From Asterias amurensis (taxonomy: Eukaryota; Echinodermata; Asteroidea; Forcipulatida; Asteriidae): a stretch of DNA of 64,000 nucleotides. The notes under the pieces were generated by a model. The model was not told the DNA's origin. It saw only the letters and a program-made list of their open reading frames with translations, and searched no databases. The stretch spans positions 4,975,001 through 5,039,000 of the forward strand of contig NC_092648.1 of the NCBI RefSeq assembly GCF_032118995.1, in the 5' to 3' direction. Position 1 is the first letter of the stretch. The number at the start of each line of letters is the position of its first letter. Shown here piece by piece: positions 33,401-43,527 of the stretch. Position numbers and translations under genes: made by a program.

Positions 33401-36400
33401 ACCTACTGCTAAGCTAGTAATGATAAAACTGCTACGACTAATTACACCTAATTACTTTTTAATCCAGATTATTGTGCTTACCTAAAGGCTCAAGAAGAGT
33501 TGACGACGAGTGTGCGCATTTGCAATAGATTTATTTGTATTCTTCCGCAGCTCATCGGCTTGCAAGTTCTGCTGGCAAGTTTAGCGCTCGTCTGTTTTGC
33601 ACGCAGACAGCAGCGCCTAATCAAGTCTAGGGCAGCTCAAAACATTTCACAGGCATTATAAAAACTGTCCCTGGCCTCTAAACCATTCGTCTTGACAACC
33701 TCTTGCCTATTTTCACTAATCTGTCAACTATTTTAAAACAAGTTATACTACATTCACTGATCCGATCAGTGCAAGTTGTGTACTTTCTGCACTTTCCACT
33801 ACAACTACAATAGTTTGTTCACAAATTAAGCTGCTAAGCAATTTCCACTAATCCGGTTAGTGGAAGACTCGTTTCACTATATCCACTAATGTGTCTATGT
33901 ACCTTCAACTACTCCAATGTGTTGACCCTATATATATCCTGTCAAGATTTTCCACTAAACTGATTCGTGCAATAGTCACACTTTCTGCACTTTCCACTCA
34001 TCTGTTGATGAGCTGAACTGCTTAATCTTTTTCCACTACTACGATCCGAGACCCTATATAACCTCTCAAGCCTTTTTCCACTAAACCAACTAGTACAAGA
34101 TCAAGTACTCTCTGCACCTTCCAATACTACGATCTGAGACCTTATAACCTCTCAAGCTTTTTCAACAAAACTGACAGTACAAGATGTGTAAAACTGCACC
34201 TTCCACTAAATCCAAACTGTTATCCACTAACACTAACCCAATCAGAGCAAGACTTTCACTAATTTTAACTGCTCAGCCCTTAATATTAATAATAAAAAAC
34301 TTATAAAGTGCACAAATCCATCAAATTGCTCACGGCGCTAAAAACAAACAAAAACATACACATGTACAATAACCAAAGTTGAAACGCAGCCTAAACGAAG
34401 AAGAAATCCAGTCCATGTGGTAGAGTATGCAATATCTAAGAAAACACCCATAGTTGGTTTCTACTAATCCACAACTTCAATCTGTTGACCCTGTTAAGCT
34501 TAATCTTTTTAGCTAAATCCAAGCAGCCTCTTACCTCTTTGGCCATATCCACTAGTTTCTCCAGTTTCTGCAGTTCTAGCTGTTGATTGCTTCGTTTGAT
34601 AAACAGTTGTTTTCTTTCATGTGCAACAGCTTGCTTCTCTTCCTGAGCCTGGACGTCTAGTTTGTGTTCTATTTCAACACGTCTGCTTTCCTGATATTGG
34701 AAAGTAAAAATTTAGTATTAATATTGAGACCAACGTCATTTTAATATCTGCAGTAAGAAGTAGAGGACTAGGCCTACAAGCTTGGTTCAATTTCATAGAG
34801 TCGCTGAAGCAACAAATAACGCTGAATTTCTGCTTAGCATAAATGAACAGGATACCAATCACAAAGCATACATGTGGTAATTTGGTAATTTGGTGGTTTC
34901 CTTATTCTGATAATTCTTAAGCAACTCTATAAAATTGAACCCTCACGGTTGAAGTATAACTAGGCCTAAAAGCTGGAGGTTGGCGCAATAACTAGGCCTG
35001 AAAGCTAGAGGTTGGCGCGATATTTCTGCACATCAACCACTAATCAAACTGAATGTAACATCGGGCGAGGTTTCCGGTAGCACCATGAAGACGATCAGAA
35101 CATACTGATCGAAACGTTGATTTTTCACCACCGGTTCTTTTCAGAACCACCGCTACTCAAAGAAATTTTCACATGGTGTTACTGCTAACCTCACCTAATT
35201 ATACTCCCACCGTGCAAAGTTTCAAATCCTACCGAAAATGTAGCATATTTCATTCGTTTCTTTTGGACTATTTTAAGCATTGATTTTAATCACTGTATCT
35301 CACTATGATGAATGGGTTTTCCTAATTACACGAATAAATGTACAATTAATGTTTTTTATAAATGTATTTTTATAGTATATTAATACAATTTTAAAATGTT
35401 AATATGTTTGTAGTTGCTGGGCGCCTCTGAAAAACAGTGTTTCATTCAGATGGTTTCCCCAGGGTAAAGAATAAATAAATAAACACAATAAATAAATAAA
35501 CAAAACAAAATCACAGTAATTAAGCATGTTTCCAAATTGGGTAAATACCATAAAATATAATCAAAAATATTGTTTTCAGTGCAAAAATCTATCAATATAT
35601 GTCTACAATTCAATGCAGTACAACAAATCAACGAAATATAATGCAATGCATGTATTCAATCCAATGCAGTTTACAACTCAATGCAATATATGTACAATTC
35701 AATCCAACATGTGACAATTCAATGCAATATATGTACAATTCAATGCAAAGTGTGACAATTCTATAAGTTATCACACAAGCGCGAGTGGAATACGGAAAAA
35801 TATAGCGCGTCTGCGTCCCATATCCAACGAGGCCGAAGGCCGAGTTGGATATGGGACGCAGACGCGCTATATTTTCCGTATTTCCACGAGCGCGCGTGTG
35901 ATAACGTATTTATCTTCAAGCAAACTTGGCGAGTGACATAGAACACACAAGACGCATGGTAGTGATATTAGCCGTGCAATATAGGTTTTTATCACCACTC
36001 CATTCTGCCAATCTGATTGGAGGATTAGCGCGTACTTGGAGATAAAATGCAATATATGTACAATTCAATGCAAAATGTGACAATTCAATGCAATATGTGA
36101 CAATTCAATGCAATACGTGACAACTCAATGCAATACGTGACAATTCAATGCAATATGTGACAATTCAATGCAATATGTGTAAAAATTCAATGCAATATTT
36201 GTATATAATTCAATTCAATATTGGTATACAATTCAATGCAATTTCTGTGCACAATTCAATGCAATATTGTATGAATACAATTCAATGCAATATGTGACAA
36301 TTCAATGCAATATGTGACAATTCATATAATATGTGACAATTCAATCCAACATGTGAAAATTCAATGCAATATGTGACACTTCAATGCAATAAAAAAATTA

Positions 36401-39400
36401 TGTGACAATTTAATGCAATATGTGACAATCCATGCAATATTTGTATATAATTCAATTCAATATTTGTATACAATTCAATGCAATTTCTGTGTACAATTGA
36501 ATGCAATATGTATATATACAATTCAATGCAATATAAACTCAATGCAATAAGTCAATGCAAACACAATTCAATGCAATACATGTATAAAATTTGATGCAAA
36601 TTTAAGTGGAAAAAAAAACACAGATCAAATATCATACAATTCCATTGCTGCAGTTATTACCACAGCACATCGCCCGACAACTCAAAAATTAAAAGCAACT
36701 TTGCCAAATTACACTGTTTATATCTACCTTGCTTTCTGAATCGTTGGATTCCTGTTTGAACTTCTGCAGAGTACCTAGAAGGTGACCAAACATCCGCCGA
36801 TTCCTGGATGAACAAAAAAGATTCACAGCTTCAAAAATATAATCATAATAATCATTTTCAGCCTGGTTCACACTTCGCGCAAAAGCAAACAGGAAAAGGT
36901 TTTTGGTGACGCAAAATTCAGTTTGTTATGTTTTGTCAATTGTGACAACAAAAGGCCGAGTTATAGTCGGTAACGCGATGGTCGGGCGTCGAAAATCTTG
37001 ACGCGCGATCACAAAAAGACACGGTTTTTAGGCCTCAGTCTTAGGATTGCGCGCAAGATTTCCGTCGGGCGACCATCGCGCGACCGACTATAAACCGGCT
37101 TTTAAACGTTAACTGTGCTTTATGATCTCCTTTATATTATTTCCATACTTGCATTGATTTTTTTCTTTGACGCAATTATATTAGAGCTTAAAGCAAATCA
37201 AGGTGAAGGGCTACAACAAAAACAAATCAGGCCCTGTGCCCTAATCCAGGATCTGCTAAGCAAAATGTGTTAAGCAAGTTTTGGGCTCTGGTCTTACCGT
37301 TTCTGTCCTTCTTCATTTTTACTCTGCTCCTTGATGGAATCTTGACGCGTTCTCTCTATGATAGGGGTAGCTACAACAGAGGATTGAATGGTGTGCTGTG
37401 GGAAATAGAAGAGGAAAAGGAAAACAATATTCAGTTATAGGTTCAGAATGAAAGTAACACACGCACAAAAATCACTCACCAAAATCTTCATAGAGGCTTA
37501 AAGACACTGGAAACTATTGGTAATTGTCAAAGACCAGTCTTCTCACTTGGTGTATCTCAACATATGCATAAAATAACAAACCTGTGAACATTTGAACTCA
37601 AAAAGTTGCAAGATGATAATGATAAGAAAAAACACCCTTGTCACACGAAGTTGTTTGCGTTCAGATGCTTGATTTCAGGACCTCAAAATCTTATCCTGAG
37701 GTCTTGAAATGTAATTCACATATTTTATTGGAAATTACATCTTTCTAAAAAACTACGTTACTTCAGAGGGAGCCGTTTCTCACAATGTTTTATACTATCA
37801 ACAGCTCTCCATTGCTTGTTACCAAATAAGTTTTTATGCTATCAATTATTTTGAGTAATAACCAATAGTGTCCAGTGCCTTTAAAGATTAGAGTACAAAG
37901 ATGTTTCAATTGATAAAATACTGTTGTTTGAACCCTTGCTGCATGATGCGCAGTACACCGTTAGTTCTGTGCACAGTTCTGGCAGCCGTAAACAACCCGT
38001 GCAGTTGAATAGTATAAAAAATATTGACTGCATTATGCTCACTCTATTTTCCCCGAGTGAAGCCAAGGGAACAAGGCTGGATTCGGGTGAAGGGGGGGTC
38101 ATAGTTTTGACTACAGATGGATTGCACTACACGTCATCAACCGCCATATTTGATGTATCGTACACATGAAAAGTGCACAAGAGTCACGCGCATGATGTAT
38201 TTTACACAGGAAAAGTGCACAAAAGTCACGCGCAGCGCGTACATGCGTGCACTTTTCACGTGTAAAATACATAAAATATGGCGGTTGATGACGCGTAGTG
38301 CAATCCATCTATAGCATGAGTAGTCAGTATTTGTTTTAAAACACCCGTATTGTGCCTAGACCTCCAACAAGAAACTGCTCAATGGGTATTGTGAATTGGT
38401 TGCAACAGGTATGGTATTTTGTTTGCTGTGGGAGCAGCACATCACATTCGCATTGGCTTTCTAGTAAAAACAAGACGCATCATGTGATGTGCTCTGAACC
38501 TGTAAGAAGTGCAGTAACTGCATATGGTTGATCAACTCACTGGAAACAATAGTAGGGGTTTTAAATCAATGTGAGTTTTTTCTTATAAAAAAACAACCCA
38601 GCAACACCAACCTTGGGCAGATCGTCATCATCATCATTTTGCTTCCGCCGCAGTCGTTTGGGCTGTGGTCCATCCACGCGGCTCCTTGCTCCGTCCACGC
38701 GGCCCCCAAGCCTTGGTCCGTCCACCCGGCCACCAAGCTTTGGTCCGCCGTCCACCCGGCCCCCTAGCCTTGGTCCGTCCACACGGCCACCAAGCCTGAA
38801 ACAAATAACACCTCAAACATTTCAGTCTACATCTTTTGACAAAAAAACCTTCAAACAAAAATAACAACAGTGGACAAGAGTTTACATAATGCATAACACA
38901 AAACGTAATGAAAATGATGTTATTTGTTACATTAAAAGTACAATAATTTGTTACATTAAAAGTACATTAAAACAAGCGAGTCTTTAAAAGTCCCTTGAAA
39001 ATCAGAAAGTCAGCTTGACGAATATTAACTGCTAAGTCATTCCATCATGAAGATGCAATCAATGGGAGACCTTTGGGACGCTGGTGACAGCAGACATAAC
39101 GGGGCTTTTAGCGGCTCTAAGCATGCATGACATGCTCAGTATTGCTTACGTAGGTCTGAGCACTCGCACTACTGGCGAGAACTGTGAAAAAGAACTGTCC
39201 AAAAGTCTCCCATTTGAAGACTCTTTGACCATAGATTTTATGTAGAACCTGCAGTTTGCATCAGTAGGGATTGGCCAGCAAAACAAAGAGGATGAACAGT
39301 GAAATATTTATGCAAAAGATCAGATATATAGTCTGAACAGCTTTGAAAGTGAGTTCTAAGAATTCAGAAACTTGACCATTTCGCATTCGCAAGTGAACAA

Positions 39401-42400
39401 TCTCCAGGAGTGCAAATCTTACCTGCTAAAGGCACTGCCGGTACTTTGTCTCCTTTGTAGTGGTAAGCCCAAACGCTGAAACGCATCTCCCCTACCAAGG
39501 ACAACAAAATATTACCATTATACACAATGGTTAAAGTATTCACTTAATGCACTATACAGCCTTACAACTGCTAAATTAGCATGGATATAGGCTTATTCAT
39601 TTTGGTTTACCCATATACACTTATGTGTGCTAACAGACATCGATTTAAAGCCATTATACACTTTCGGTAAACAGTATTGTCCAAGTCCCACACTTCGTGT
39701 ATCACAACTTCTATATAAAATAACAAACCGTGAAAATTAAGGCTCAATCTGTCATCGGAGTTGGGAGGAAATAACGGGAAAACCCACTCTTGTTTCCACG
39801 CGTTTCGCTGTGTCATGACATGTGTGTAAAATAAATCCGTAACTCTCGCTATCGAGAATTGCTATTGTTTTAATGTTTCTCAAAAAGTAAAGCATTTCAT
39901 GGAACAATATTTCAAGAGAAGTCTTTCACCATTACCTTCTGTAAACCCTGTAAATTATTTGTAAATCTGTGAACTTTTTTTTCTTTTTCTGTACCGAAAG
40001 TGTATAATGGCTTTAAGGAGAGCGCTGTGTCTGCACGATGTAAAGCAAGTCCATCCATCTTGAATACTATCAGACAAAAGGCCTACTAAAAATGTTTTTC
40101 CCTTTTCACAAATACACTCTCAGGCTGGAATTATGGCGGCCATTCCTCTTTTTCACTGGTCTTTGAACCACTTCCAAAGTTTCTCATATACTTAAAAATT
40201 TTCCAACAAAATCAAAATTACCACGTCCTCTCAAAAATTAAAATACAGGCTTGCACCTTGCCAAATGAGGATGGCTACATCCTACACTGGATGAACACAG
40301 TCTTAAAAGCTATTGGTAAATTACTCAAAATAATTATTAGCATAAAACCTTAATTGGAAACAAGTAATGGGGAGCTGTTTATAGTATAAAACAGTAACGG
40401 CTCCCTCTGAAGTAAAGTTGTTTTCGAGAAAGAAGTAATTTTCCACGAATTAGATTTCGAGATCTCAGATTTAGAATTAGAGGTCTCGAAATCAAGCATC
40501 CGAAAGCACACAACTTTGTGTGCCAAGGGCGTTTTTTTCTTCCATCATTCTCTTGCAACTTCAACGACCGATTGAGCTCAAACTTTCACAGGTTTGATAT
40601 TTTATGCATATGGGCGATTCCATGGTTAGTCGCATTACACTTTTTAGTGTCATTTCTTGATCTTGGTGCTAGTAGTTCTATGTGAGATATTATTTCCACT
40701 AAGTTTATAGACTGATTTGTACTTGACACCCAAGGCTTTTAAGTGATGATATTAAAAATGTTGTGGGCATTGTACTCTGGATGTTATAGCTTTGTAAAAA
40801 GCGGTTAGTCGCATTACACAAAAAGGACATGATAAAAAATACACTTGTCTCAATTCAAAAGTTTCCTCAAACTAAAAAACATGCAAAGGTTTTACTACGT
40901 TTAGCACACATCTCTTATACATTAGTATCCAACAGGATACTTATAAATAGTCAGCAACTTGAACTTTTAGGTTTACGTGGCAAAACCATGGTTAGTCGCA
41001 TTACGGTTAGTCGCATTACACGTTTCCACTCAATTTAGCCACGCCTACGTGGAGCCCAAGCTGAGTTCTTATTTGGCAAAATTGGGTTCATTCCTTGTCA
41101 ACAACTAAAAATAAATTGATTTCGTATGTTAGCTGTAACTTCTAAGGGGAAAGAAAGTTGTGACAAAAACTTGATTTTTTGGTGTCATGTCCATGTTTGC
41201 TTGGAATTGCCCATATGTTGAGATACACCAAGTAAGAAGACTGGTCTTTGCCAATTACCAATAGTGTCCAGTGTCTTTAAACTCACAATCGCCCATTTCT
41301 AATGTGACTTACCTTTGCACACCACCTCCTCTGCCTCTACCCCTCTGTCCCTGGCCTCCAACTGACACTCTGCGCTGGTCTCTGTCTCTACCACGGTCTG
41401 CTGCACCAGCAGGAATTCTGAGTCAGAACACAATGGAAAAAATTGGCAAGATTAATAAGGATATTTATCAATTTTAAATTGCTGGGGTACCCACTCCTTG
41501 AGATGTAATTTATTAAAAAAAATCAGAGGTGGAACAGCTAACATCATGGATGTGGGTCGATACAATTTCTGACCTGTTCTGCCTCTTAATTTTCTTCATA
41601 AATTACACCTAAAATAGGAGTGGCACATTTGCGTAATACTGTGCATATAGTAATGCACTCAGGAAAGTCCAAAAATTTTGTAAACACCCTGAAGCTTCTT
41701 CTTCTTCTTCTTCTTCCGTAAAAGTACAGTCCACCACCTTGTGTATTACATACTACAGTTAATGTGTGCATGCAAGGGTGTGGATATATAGTATTCTATA
41801 CAGTGCATGGGGGTGAACAGTGGAATAATGTAGAGTGCGACTAAAAGCAGCTCAGGCTGGACCTAGCGGAGCTGGACAAACTGTACACCCCGCTTAAAAC
41901 TAGCAAGAGTTGTGCAGTTGATCAGGTCTTCTGGGAGACTGTTCCATATATCCCAAGCTATAATATGGATGTAGGGCCAAAAAGTGGAGGATGTCTTTGT
42001 AGTTCCCAGACGCGTGTCCATATGTTTGTATACAAAGCATGAATTGGGTATTTTTTCTTTCCAGGATGAATTATCGTCCAGATAATTATCCACGTGTGTC
42101 CTGGGAAAAAAATACGCACACGGTCGAGGACAATCGGCATTAGTAGTGTGTAGCGCTAAAAGAGCGGTAGTTGAGAAAATTTACACTCAAAATTCATTTG
42201 ATTTTTACTCAAAACCTGTGATACCTATTTGAACAATTCCAAGTGTAGGGCTATCTGCAACTTCTCAAGCATTAGTTAGATTGGTAAGTTTAATGATGTA
42301 GATCGTTTCAGATGGTTTTTCAAAAAAGCGAAAGATTTTGATATCAGACGCGCTGGGGCCAAGGATACGGAGTGGATTGGACCGATTTATGGGGCTATCA

Positions 42401-43015
42401 GCTACTGGCCCTATTGATGGGGGCTAGTCCCGACAGACGTCTGTGTGTGTGGACTGTGTGTGTGGCTAAGCCTAAGATGGAAAAGTTTCCGTATGGCGCC
42501 ACCACTTTTTCATTCGAAATAAAATAATATAGTATCTAATTTACCTGATTGATATATCCCTTTTTGTAAAAATGAGTGAAAAAGTGGAGGCGCCATACGG
42601 AAAGTTATCCCAAATAATAATTAATATGTGGGGCAACTACGACATGAAGTTCATGAAGACTTATGGTAATACTACAAACTAACCTCTATTATAGATAGCC
42701 CAAACTGAAATAAATAATTACTGAGAAATAAGATTCGTATTACTGTCATGAAGAGCGCCCCCTATCGACCTGACAAGCGCCGAAGCGGGGACGCATGCGA
42801 TGCTGAAAGTGAAATGCCGAAAATGTGATCTCCTCCCAGCATTTTTCCCGATATTATAAGTGTCTTATGCACACAAATTTTCATAAACCACAAATAAACA
42901 AATACCTCCTTTCCCCAGGTTCTCTGCCTGTCAGTTTTCGTATATTTTCATCGACGTTTTGAAGACTTTCTTTCGCTTTTTCAAGCCGACCCTGCAAAGC
43001 CGACACGTACGCCAT
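30472..43015 (-). CDS. PNN: Pinin, splicing and exon-junction-associated nuclear protein, nine exons
   Basis: Exons in coding order are 43015-42906, 41417-41313, 39491-39423, 38795-38612, 37395-37298, 36803-36728, 34690-34535, 32748-32610 and 31049-30472. They sum to 1515 nt (504 aa) with all phases matching. The N-terminus (LEKAKESLQNVDENIRKLTG) is nearly identical to vertebrate pinin. The pinin/SDK core spans about residues 157-312, with QSSVVATPIIERTRQDSIKE, NRRMFGHLLGTLQKFKQES, a coiled-coil stretch (VEIEHKLDVQAQEEKQA) and YIRTKAKPAIFYRP. Residues 96-137 are an LGGRVDGPR repeat, followed by PKRLRRK and an Asp run. The last exon is Glu/Lys/Ser-rich and ends WEEEPMEQ. Human pinin (717 aa) has a long Ser/Arg tail that is absent here. 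Known role: nuclear speckle protein acting with the exon junction and ASAP/PSAP complexes. A possible polyA signal lies near 30153. Confidence 0.93.
31138..31615. mobile_element. Element E, inverted copy in PNN intron 8
   Basis: Reverse complement of 494-1060, with the same central hairpin (GGCCTGGTTCTTGATAACAA) and the shared TCATAAATACCTTTTTGGTC. Confidence 0.75.
31868..32272 (-). mobile_element. tRNA-Ser-like SINE, nearly full length, PNN intron 8
   Basis: On the minus strand the head is GTGTCGTGGCCGAGCAGTTA (A box) and GGGTTTGAATCCCCAG (B box), and the tail ends GCGCTATATAAGACTTCG then a (TTA)n run. The best copy in the window. Confidence 0.85.
32934..33280. repeat. Dispersed repeat plus decayed family C element, PNN intron 7
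   Basis: 32934-33003 repeats 5158-5240. 33050-33275 ends in AGCAGCTAAATGAAATTGGG, the family C end. Confidence 0.55.
33690..34290. repeat. Degenerate tandem repeat in PNN intron 7
   Basis: Loose units of roughly 100 bp share TTTCCACTAA, TCAGTGCAAG, CTCTGCACTTTCCACTA and ACCCTATATAACCTCTCAAG. Too diverged for a firm copy number. Confidence 0.6.
34781..34940. mobile_element. Family C element, PNN intron 6
   Basis: Ends GGTTCAATTTCATAGAGTCG and GCAACTCTATAAAATTGAACC, inverted. Confidence 0.75.
35083..35235. mobile_element. Family G copy, PNN intron 6
   Basis: GAAGACGATCAGAACATACT, GATCGAAACGTTGA and ACCGGTTCTTTTCAGAACC, then ACATGGTGTTACTGCTAACC. Same order as at 8391-8511. Confidence 0.6.
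35590..36590. repeat. AATTCAATGCAATATGTGAC array, about 20-bp units
   Basis: About 35 irregular units of ACAATTCAATGCAATATGTG over 0.7 kb, split by the family F insertion at 35761-36046. It lies in PNN intron 6. Confidence 0.9.
35761..36046. mobile_element. Family F palindromic element, copy 2, inside the AATTCAATGCAAT array
   Basis: 286 bp, the same length as 28996-29281 with about a dozen differences. Array units continue on both sides, so it inserted into an existing array. Confidence 0.9.
36952..37105. mobile_element. Palindromic MITE, PNN intron 5
   Basis: Arms CGAGTTATAGTCGGTAACGC/GATGGTCGGGCG pair with CGCCCGACGGAAATC-side sequence CGACCATCGCGCGACCGACT. Confidence 0.75.
37498..37884. 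mobile_element. Family A element, PNN intron 4
   Basis: Complete, TTAA at both ends, 387 bp. Confidence 0.85.
38109..38315. mobile_element. Palindromic MITE, PNN intron 4
   Basis: Inverted ends CTACAGATGGATTGCACTAC and GTAGTGCAATCCATCTATAG, with inner partners CGTCATCAACCGCCATATTT and AAAATATGGCGGTTGATGAC. Open on both strands only because it is a palindrome. Confidence 0.9.
38660..38795 (-). repeat. 27-30 bp coding minisatellite in pinin exon 4
   Basis: Inside exon 4 the codons repeat as LGGRVDGPR, LGGRVDGGPK, LGGRVDGPR, LGGRVDGAR and then SRVDGPQ, about four and a half units. Vertebrate pinin has only a short Gly/Arg-rich stretch here, so this is a lineage expansion. Unit number is likely to vary between individuals. 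Confidence 0.85.
38955..39100 (-). mobile_element. LINE 3' coding end, PNN intron 3
   Basis: Minus strand reads WNDLAVNIRQADFLIFKGLL then KTRLF and a stop, the usual C-terminal signature of CR1/Jockey-type reverse transcriptases. A decayed continuation may reach about 39380. Confidence 0.6.
39645..40016. mobile_element. Family A2 element, PNN intron 2
   Basis: TTAA at both ends, with inverted ends AAGCCATTATACACTTTCGG and CGAAAGTGTATAATGGCTT. Inverse of 20195-20554. Confidence 0.85.
40303..41280. mobile_element. Family A element split by a 601-bp element, PNN intron 2
   Basis: The outer A copy runs 40303-40611 and 41213-41280; its internal TATGCATATGTTGAGATAC is interrupted with ATAT on both sides of the insert. 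Confidence 0.85.
40612..41212. mobile_element. 601-bp DNA element with internal GGTTAGTCGCATTAC repeats
   Basis: Ends GGGCGATTCCATGG and GGAATTGCCC are inverted and flanked by ATAT. GGTTAGTCGCATTAC occurs at 40624, 40803, 40990 and 41005, all in one direction. No transposase frame. Confidence 0.75.
41860..42140 (-). mobile_element. LINE 3' coding end, PNN intron 1
   Basis: Minus strand reads HIIAWDIWNSLPEDLINCTT then LASFKRGV, again the WNSLP..SFK end of a non-LTR reverse transcriptase. It is 5'-truncated and of a different lineage from the copies at 2285 and 38955. Confidence 0.65.
42478..42610. mobile_element. Palindromic MITE, PNN intron 1
   Basis: Arms AGTTTCCGTATGGCGCCACC and GGAGGCGCCATACGGAAAGT with CACTTTTTCATTC partners. 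A diverged relative is at 43713-43865. Confidence 0.85.
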
Positions 43016-43527
43016 GGCTTTTTTGGTGTTTTCAGTATATGAAATGAATTAATCAGTACACACAAGAACAGCTTCGTGTAATTCATACCCAGAACGTCTA
43101 GGTTTCAGACGACTTGAATGTAAAGGTATAGAGTGCAAATTGTATCAAATCATTTACCACGTTTAGAATTGAGAATTTAAGTATATTCATTATAATTTTG
43201 CATTTTACGACTGTGATTTTTATCAACAGTTGTATATGGAACCCTAATACTGACTTAATGAGTATTGGGCTGTAAAATTACCACTAGTCTACTTTGTTTT
43301 TAGCGTTGACTTAAATTAATAATTATTTTATATCAGCAAATCTGTTGGCGTTCCATATGTGTATACTTCAGTGACAGCTTCCCAGACGTTTTAGACACAT
43401 TTTGACATACTTTTATACAACGAGTACCGACTATTCATGGGGCGACTAGTTTTCGTGATTTGTTGAAAGAAAGTGGCCGCTGAAAAGAGCGATTCTTGTA
43501 TTTTAAATAAATATTTTCACCAGTAAA
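43016..43527. promoter_or_regulatory. Shared bidirectional promoter between PNN (-) and TRAPPC6B (+)
   Basis: Only 512 bp separate the two start codons, which diverge. The interval carries none of the repeat families seen around it, and I see no clear TATA box. The TRAPPC6B start lies in AAAATGGCTGACG, which resembles a YY1 site overlapping a start codon. The divergent arrangement implies co-regulated housekeeping transcription; the exact initiation sites cannot be read from sequence. Confidence 0.7.

Noticed and set aside
38109-38315. Open frames starting MDCTTRHQPPY on both strands
   Set aside because: They arise because the MITE is a near-perfect palindrome.
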